A stretch of DNA of 64,000 nt. Origin: Drosophila persimilis. Taxonomy: Eukaryota; Arthropoda; Insecta; Diptera; Drosophilidae. The translations under genes and the position numbers were made by a program. Positions 59,501-64,000 of this stretch are shown here, in pieces. Positions within the stretch are counted from its first letter, which is position 1, and the number at the start of each line of letters is the position of its first letter. The notes beneath the pieces were generated by a model, which saw only the letters and a program-made list of their open reading frames with translations, had not been told where the DNA came from and ran no database searches. Where the stretch lies: the NCBI RefSeq assembly GCF_003286085.1, contig NW_020825317.1, positions 2,976,001 to 3,040,000 of the forward strand. Direction: 5' to 3'.

Positions 59501-61750
59501 AAGTGCGTCACTTTTGACAGGGGACATGTGATTCAAATCGACGTATTCCTTTATAAATGCGGCGTATTGGGCCTTGAGAAGCGGTTTGCGAACCAACTTG
59601 CGCTCTAGATTGAGAAATCTGCGATAGGCTTGTTGATAAGAATCTCCAAGAAGACTGTCACTCAGCTTTAAAGGCAATTGAACGCAATATTCGCCACTTG
59701 GAAGCCGACCGCAATGTTTTTTGAAATGTTCCTCGCAAGCAATTTCCTCCTTTGTTGCTTCTGTAGCGGGACCGTGGCAGTTTTCCACTTCCCAGAACCT
59801 TCGCACTAGCTCATCCAAACCAACGGTAGGCGTTTGACTCAATTCCGTCGAACTAGAGGCAGCTAGGAGCACTGAGCTGCGGGAGTACTGACCTCCACCT
59901 GTGACAACCCAGCCGAGACGGGTTTTTTGTATTATAGGAAGTCCCCTCTCCAATTTGATCTGTCCAACGCATAAAATGTCGTAAAATAAGCTGGCTCCAA
60001 TAAGTACATCGATGCGCTGAGATTTGTTAAAGTGTGGGTCAGCAAGGCTGATATTGGATGGCATTTCCCATTTGGATACATCAAATGAAGAAGCAGGCTG
60101 GTTTCCTGTAATACGTGGAGCAACGAGAGCTGTGAGACTCGTGAAGTAATCGGAAGTCCTGGATTGAATGACCAAATTAACTGAACCTTCCGTGTGAAAT
60201 GCAGAATCAGCGCCGATACCCGATACTGATACCGACCCTTTGGCTCGTTTCAGCTGAAGCCTCTGAGCAAAGCGAGAGGTTATTAAATTAATCTGAGAGC
60301 CTGAATCCAGAAGAGCCCGGCAAGGAAGAAGATCACCAACTCGACTCTTTATCATAATGACTGTCGTGGCTAGAAGCACTACGTCTGAGCTAAGATTCTG
60401 AGCAGGAGGCGAGCATGGTGATGAAGCGGCAACAAGAGAACTTGAAAGATTGGGGCCTGGGCATAAGTCTGTCTGAATAGGAGACGTAGTAGCGTTTGCA
60501 GGTTCCGTGTTAACTGACGTAGGCAGCGGATTGTTGATATGTAAAAGGGTATGATGCTTTTCACCGCATGTGCGACAAGAGCCTGAACTGCAGGAGGTAT
60601 TCCGATGTCCCTTCTTCAAACAGTTGAAGCAAACTCTAAGCTTCCTTGCCTCTCTAAGACGCAAAGATGGCGAAAGGTTTCCAAAGCGAGTGCAGCTGTA
60701 AATGTTATGCCCTTTATTATCACAGAACACGCATTCCAATACGATTGTATTTGTAGCAACAAGACTGTGTTTTGAATGAGTGATTCGTTTATGTTTTCCA
60801 ACCTGACTGCTATGGATTTGAATCAACATAGCTTGATCCATGGTCTCCATGGCTTGACATCTCCTCTCCAAAAAAGCCGAAAAATGGTCCCATGTTGGTA
60901 TGACGTTAGGGGGCGACAGCTCCTCCCATTTGGTCCTGGTATCAGAGTCGAGATACTTGTATGTGGAGTGAACGATGATGCATCCAGCTATTTCCTCCAT
61001 GGTACCCATCGATCTAAGCGCTCTCATGTGAGAATGAAGCTTGTCCGATAAAGTACGTAGCTTTGTAGTTGACCCATCTTCAACCTTCTCATGCCTCAGA
61101 ATCTCAGCGACGTGTGCCTGAAAGATTAAACGTTTATTATTGAAACGATTGTTTAAAATGTCCAATGCAATATCATAATTGCTCTCCGATACTTCCAAAG
61201 AGCGAACAGCCTCCAGGGCAGGTCCATCCAAACATGAGCGCAGGTGCTGGAACTTCTCAATCTTTGATAGAAAGGGCTCCTGATCTATTACTGTGCTAAA
61301 CATCGAGTAAAAGTCTGCCCACTCAGTATAACCTCCACGGAAAGTGGGAAGTTTAATGTCAGGAATATGATATCGTGACCGTACATTTCCGGAGGCAGTA
61401 ACGTTGAGCTCGGGTCGTATCGTTGAGTGATGCGGCATGTTCTGGGTAGTCCTGCGGAGTGCTGAGCGAATACGAACTTCGATTTCCATCGCCAAATCCT
61501 CAAAATTGTTGCTTAAGTCGCTGCCAATTTCGCTTACATCAAGCTCTTCTAAATTAGAATGAGTAACATTAAATGAGTCGGATATTTTTTCCAAGAATTT
61601 TAAATGAACACTTAGCGCATCTTCACTGATTGGGTTGTTTTCATCATTCAATATCGTCTCTCGAAGTGAAACGGCTTTGTTGTATATTGAGAGTGCCTTT
61701 AGTTTGTAAAAAGACACCCTGTTTTCCGGCACGTCATTAGACTCATCCAT
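56492..61750 (-). CDS. BEL/Pao Gag-Pol polyprotein, intact
   Basis: This is a frame of 1752 codons without a break. The start at 61750 (AAAATGG context) is chosen; the frame extends upstream only through a non-ATG codon. Domains, approximate residues: BEL-type gag with KLPTFRGGYTEWADFYSMF (130-300); zinc knuckles CVFCDNKGHNIYSC and CFNCLKKGHRNTSC (340-387); aspartic protease LLDSGSQINLI (Asp 482); reverse transcriptase with YVDD (895-898); RNase H starting GFCDAS (Asp 1071); integrase His/Cys zinc finger (about 1364-1404); integrase core with Asp 1436 (GVDYCGP), Asp 1501 (WSDNATNF) and Glu 1555 (GGLWEASVK); C-terminal domain ending in the LTR. It works in reverse transcription and insertion of its own element. 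All catalytic residues I can check are present. Confidence 0.93.
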   Translation of the reverse strand: MDESNDVPENRVSFYKLKALSIYNKAVSLRETILNDENNPISEDALSVHLKFLEKISDSFNVTHSNLEELDVSEIGSDLSNNFEDLAMEIEVRIRSALRRTTQNMPHHSTIRPELNVTASGNVRSRYHIPDIKLPTFRGGYTEWADFYSMFSTVIDQEPFLSKIEKFQHLRSCLDGPALEAVRSLEVSESNYDIALDILNNRFNNKRLIFQAHVAEILRHEKVEDGSTTKLRTLSDKLHSHMRALRSMGTMEEIAGCIIVHSTYKYLDSDTRTKWEELSPPNVIPTWDHFSAFLERRCQAMETMDQAMLIQIHSSQVGKHKRITHSKHSLVATNTIVLECVFCDNKGHNIYSCTRFGNLSPSLRLREARKLRVCFNCLKKGHRNTSCSSGSCRTCGEKHHTLLHINNPLPTSVNTEPANATTSPIQTDLCPGPNLSSSLVAASSPCSPPAQNLSSDVVLLATTVIMIKSRVGDLLPCRALLDSGSQINLITSRFAQRLQLKRAKGSVSVSGIGADSAFHTEGSVNLVIQSRTSDYFTSLTALVAPRITGNQPASSFDVSKWEMPSNISLADPHFNKSQRIDVLIGASLFYDILCVGQIKLERGLPIIQKTRLGWVVTGGGQYSRSSVLLAASSSTELSQTPTVGLDELVRRFWEVENCHGPATEATKEEIACEEHFKKHCGRLPSGEYCVQLPLKLSDSLLGDSYQQAYRRFLNLERKLVRKPLLKAQYAAFIKEYVDLNHMSPVKSDALKQCKFFLPHHCVLREDKTTTKLRVVFDGSACTSTGYSLNDILMSGPTIQPKLVTTLLRFRTFRIALTGDICKMYRCVRVSPQDSFLQCILWRDSPLEELRTFKLDTVTYGTKPAAFLAVRSMHQLAADESSSYPIGSEVVLRDFYVDDLLTGGDTTNEVLEIIRQVSGLLAKGNFKIRKWCSNDTYVLDQTPHEDRETFVKFTDGSDVTKTLGLAWNPTSDELLFSFCPNQVPSKPTKRVVLSTIARFYDPLGLIGPVITKAKIFLQQLWKEKLHWDESLPVSLRTTWINFIQQFDSMQQISFPRLSFLRSSNLEMHGFCDASMSAYGACIYAVSQGDNGVKANLLSSRSRVAPLKTITIPKLELCGAALLAQLMHEVSLMNFKCSYYCWCDSTVVLAWIKNQPSNFNVFVANRLSVIQELTSGMSWLHVPTDLNPADMLSRGSLPAELINSHLWKYGPTYLTASKDQWPSTPALPEPVLEARKTILITNCASRYLVEESKFVNSFPKMQRIFAYVCKFIHRRKSGITVEDLRLGTELLIRLTQQSRLSTEIRALETRKDIKASSSIASLSPFLDDCGLLRVGGRLKNSTLDFEARHPIILPKNHSITSALIRHLHEKHLHAGPQSLLAIIRQTYWPIGGRKTVAHVIQKCVRCFRVKPRTLEQIMADLPVDRVSESRAFLVTGVDYCGPFLYKSEVRNRPPLKCYMSIFICFSTKAVHIELVKDLTTSAFLSALRRFICTRGRPIRIWSDNATNFVGARNELAELKSLFLSDSHQEAVHQAFLNDCIDWRFIPPRSPHFGGLWEASVKLAKHHLRRALGSSLLGFDELRTLACNICAIINSRPLFPLSENPADLDVLTPSHFLVGAPITTFLEPDLVHLNVDRLDRWQKVTQLQQIFWSRWRQSYLTSLQERTKWRTRNPELHVNDVVLVKDENFPPLKWPLARILELIPGADGVSRVALIRMATGVSRRALAKLCLLPLRDEVKGMDPSTGGVCSGEARV

Positions 61751-61986
61751 TTTCGACAGGCAGCAGCGAGCAAAGCACAAAGAAGAATCGAAGAACCAAC
61801 CGTTTGATTTTTTTGGTATGCAAGCGCAAGTGCAGCGAACCCGAAGCCGCTAATGCACGTAGCTGTATTAGTGCTTGTAAGCAAGCGCGCGACGAAATGG
61901 GAACTAACCGCTTCGCGTTCGAACAGTTATGTTTAGCGGATAATTTTCACTGTTTATAATTGTTTATTTCCAAATTGTTACTGACG

Positions 61987-62004
61987 ATCACGTCGGGGTC
62001 ACCA
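61987..62004 (-). other. BEL/Pao primer binding site, tRNA-Trp
   Basis: The minus strand reads TGGTGACCCCGACGTGAT, two bases inside the 5' LTR. This is complementary to the 3' 18 bases of tRNA-Trp with CCA, the same site as used by avian retroviruses. Confidence 0.88.
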
Positions 62005-62006
62005 AA

Positions 62007-62481
62007 TGTTGAGACAACGAGCTTTTTCGCTGACTATGATTGTTCAATAATTTCACAAATTATTAATTTCCGAAAACGTTATAAATTTTATTATAGGTAT
62101 TTGTGTGTTGAGGGTGGCCAAAGATGCCAGAGCCTTTTACAATAGTATTAGAGTGAAACACTTGGATGAGGCAAGCGAGCCGATCTCGAGCCAAAGTAAT
62201 AGATTGGGGACAAAAGGGGTCTGTTCTCCAACTATATCAAGCGGTAACTGCTAGAGCAGGCGCAGCTGCTGACGGCTTAGCGACGGCATAGGAAAGAAAA
62301 GATAACAAGAGCGAGCATAGATAAGAATAGATGATTAAATGAGAGCATGTTGCTGAGCGAGCATAGATAAAGCTACGCTTACGTTACGTTAGTTTAGTAT
62401 AATGACCAAAATAGAAAAGAAAGTGAATTGATAGGCAATAAAACAATGGTATAAAATTTACACTCGGGCTTCGCCCGAACA
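62007..62481 (-). repeat. BEL/Pao 5' LTR (475 bp)
   Basis: Same length as the other LTR and, compared line by line, no base difference was seen. It carries the promoter of the element in the minus direction. Confidence 0.95.
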
Positions 62482-62486
62482 GCAAT

Positions 62487-62714
62487 AAAAAACGATATAG
62501 CATAATAAACGGAACATTTTTTAAAGGTACTTTTATTGATTTTATTGATGCATTTTGCAAGTTTTTAGAAACTTAGGACGTTATGACCCTTTTAAATTTT
62601 GTCATAGTTCCCGCGGGCGCTTATGGTCTTATGACACAAAAATGATATGTACCCTTTCATAGCAGCCTTCTTTTAATTTTTTGCTTGTGCATAACTCGCC
62701 TAAAATGTGTTTTT
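62487..62714. other. Short spacer right of the BEL/Pao element
   Basis: This is AT-rich sequence continuing the pre-insertion DNA. No feature was recognised. Confidence 0.5.
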
Positions 62715-63680
62715 ATACCCGATACTCAAAATGAGTATTGGGGTATATTAGATTTGTGGTAAAAGTGGCTGTGTGTAACGTCCAGAAGGAATCGTTTCCG
62801 ACCCCATAAAGTATATATTCTTGATCAGCATCAATAGCCGAGTCGATTGAGCCCTGTCTGTTTGTCCGTCTGTCCGTCCGTCCGTCTGTCCGTCCGTCCG
62901 TCCCCTTCAGCGCCTAGTGCTCAAAGACTATAAGAGCTAGAGCAACGACGTTTTATATCCGGACTTCTGTGATATTTCACTGCTGCAAGTATATTTTAAA
63001 ACTTTGCCCGCCCACTTCCACGCCCACAAATGGCGAAAATCTGTGGCATCCACAATTTCAAAGATACGAAAAAACTGAAAACGCAGAATCGTAGAGGATG
63101 ACTATATGTTCTAGAGTGTAAAATCTGAACCAGATCGTATAATTATTATAGCCAGAATCAAGAAAACAATTTCATTCGTTCTCGCTCTGTCTCTCTCTAA
63201 CACGCAGGTTTCATGGTCGGTTTGCAAAATGTGAGTTCCTAGATCTCAGAGACTATAAAAGCTAGAACAACCAAATTTGGTATCCACACTCCTGTAATAT
63301 CGGACCTTGACCATTTTGTGTCGAAATTTCGCCACACCCCCTTCTGCCCACGCAAAGGACGAAAATCTGGGGCATCCACAATATTGCAGATTCGAAAAAA
63401 CTAAAAACGCACAATCATAGAGAATGACTATATCTATCCGGTTGCTAAATATAGATCAGATCGGATCATTTTTATAGCCAAAAGGAACAAATCAATTTGC
63501 AGTGGCTACGCAGCGCCCGACGTCACGCTCAGACTGATTTTCTGTCTCTCTCGCACGCACTCTTTGTCGTGTCGTTTAATATTAGCGCCGTCTGGTGGAG
63601 GAGAGCCATACTGAATAAGTATCGGGTATAAATGTAGAGTTGCGGTGTCCGCGGCAACTCACAACGTTCCCCCTCGTTCT
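62715..63680 (+). mobile_element. DINE-1/Helentron-like element, near full length
   Basis: It runs from TATACCCGATACTCAAAATG to CAACTCACAACGTTCCCCCT. The GTCCGTCTGTCCGTCC core lies at about 62865-62905 and the terminal hairpin GAGTTGCGG...CAACTC near 63638. It is about 0.1 kb shorter than the copies at 44498, 48643 and 52533 because one internal module is reduced. Confidence 0.92.
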
Positions 63681-64000
63681 TGCTCAGTTTATTGAAATTG
63701 GCGATTTCTTGCATATGGTTGTATTCCCCTAGACTTGAGAGTAATCAAGACTATTCCGTACCAAGATGTTGCATGAGGGACCAAAAGTCTGTTCTATGGC
63801 GGGGTTTTTCGTGATGCCTATTTTACCGATGCTTCGTCTCTAACCGCGGCCCGCTGCCTATTCGGTTTCGTCAGTTCAGCTCGTCCGACCAGCTGAATCA
63901 GTACCAGAAGCCTACATACATATACATATGTACAAAGGCGCAGAAAATACGTACTTTTCAGTCTGAAAATATTCAACAATTCAAGAATTCAAAGGCGGGT
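63681..64000. other. Right edge of the window, nothing recognised
   Basis: No gene or repeat was supported in the last 320 bases. Confidence 0.5.

Larger units (their letters stand above)
56036..62486 (-). mobile_element. Complete BEL/Pao LTR retrotransposon with target-site duplication
   Basis: The element spans 56041-62481 (6441 bp). It is bounded by two 475-bp direct LTRs that show no difference by eye. A 5-bp target duplication GCAAT lies at 56036-56040 and 62482-62486. A primer binding site for tRNA-Trp lies at 61987-62004, and a G-rich polypurine tract (GGGGGGAGTA on the minus strand) ends directly at the 3' LTR. One uninterrupted Gag-Pol frame fills the inside; no envelope gene is present. 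All parts needed for retrotransposition appear present. The family name is not assigned. Confidence 0.95.

Noticed and set aside
61751..61780. Longer start of the BEL/Pao polyprotein at 61780
   Set aside because: The codon there is TTG; the first ATG, in good context, is at 61750.

Overview
The window looks like Drosophila nuclear DNA, most likely from the obscura group. Three things support this: a clear polyhomeotic gene with short Drosophila-type introns and long CAG/glutamine runs, long AT-rich non-coding stretches, and many copies of a DINE-1/Helentron-like repeat with a (GTCY)n core of the kind known from obscura-group flies. The species is an inference. Nothing looks bacterial or plasmid-like.

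Left part (1 to about 31.6 kb) is ordinary gene territory. A small plus-strand gene with four coding exons (6300-15281, first intron about 8.1 kb) encodes a secreted or membrane-anchored single von Willebrand factor C (VWC) domain protein. It has a long AT-rich 3' region that holds a perfect inverted repeat and a 29-C homopolymer. Facing it on the minus strand is polyhomeotic (coding 26671 to 21418, five coding exons, 1645 codons), a core Polycomb Repressive Complex 1 subunit with HD1 region, FCS zinc finger and C-terminal SAM domain. Only one ph copy is present here, although D. melanogaster has a tandem pair. The sequence from 26.7 to about 31 kb is leader, promoter and upstream DNA of ph. 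A few degraded transposon fragments lie in introns and spacers.

Right part (about 31.6 to 64 kb) is almost entirely transposable elements. It holds relics of a hAT-like and a Tc1-like DNA transposon, I-clade, LOA-like and CR1/jockey-like LINEs, a small terminal-inverted-repeat element, and at least eight DINE-1-like copies, four of them about 1 kb. It also holds a decayed LTR element with an N-terminal RING-H2 finger in gag and an apparent A AAA AAC frameshift site. The outstanding feature is a complete, apparently intact BEL/Pao retrotransposon at 56041-62481: 475-bp LTRs that look identical, a 5-bp target duplication, a tRNA-Trp primer site and one uninterrupted 1752-codon Gag-Pol frame. 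No host gene could be recognised to the right of ph except one coding-like relic at about 32.87-33.18 kb.

Layout: 1-4019 AT-rich, no gene; 4050-4400 I-like LINE 3' end; 4401-6299 flank/leader of the VWC gene; 6300-15281 VWC gene; 15282-17960 its probable 3' UTR; 17961-21417 spacer; 21418-26671 ph; 26672-31980 ph leader and upstream DNA; 31980-64000 transposon nest.
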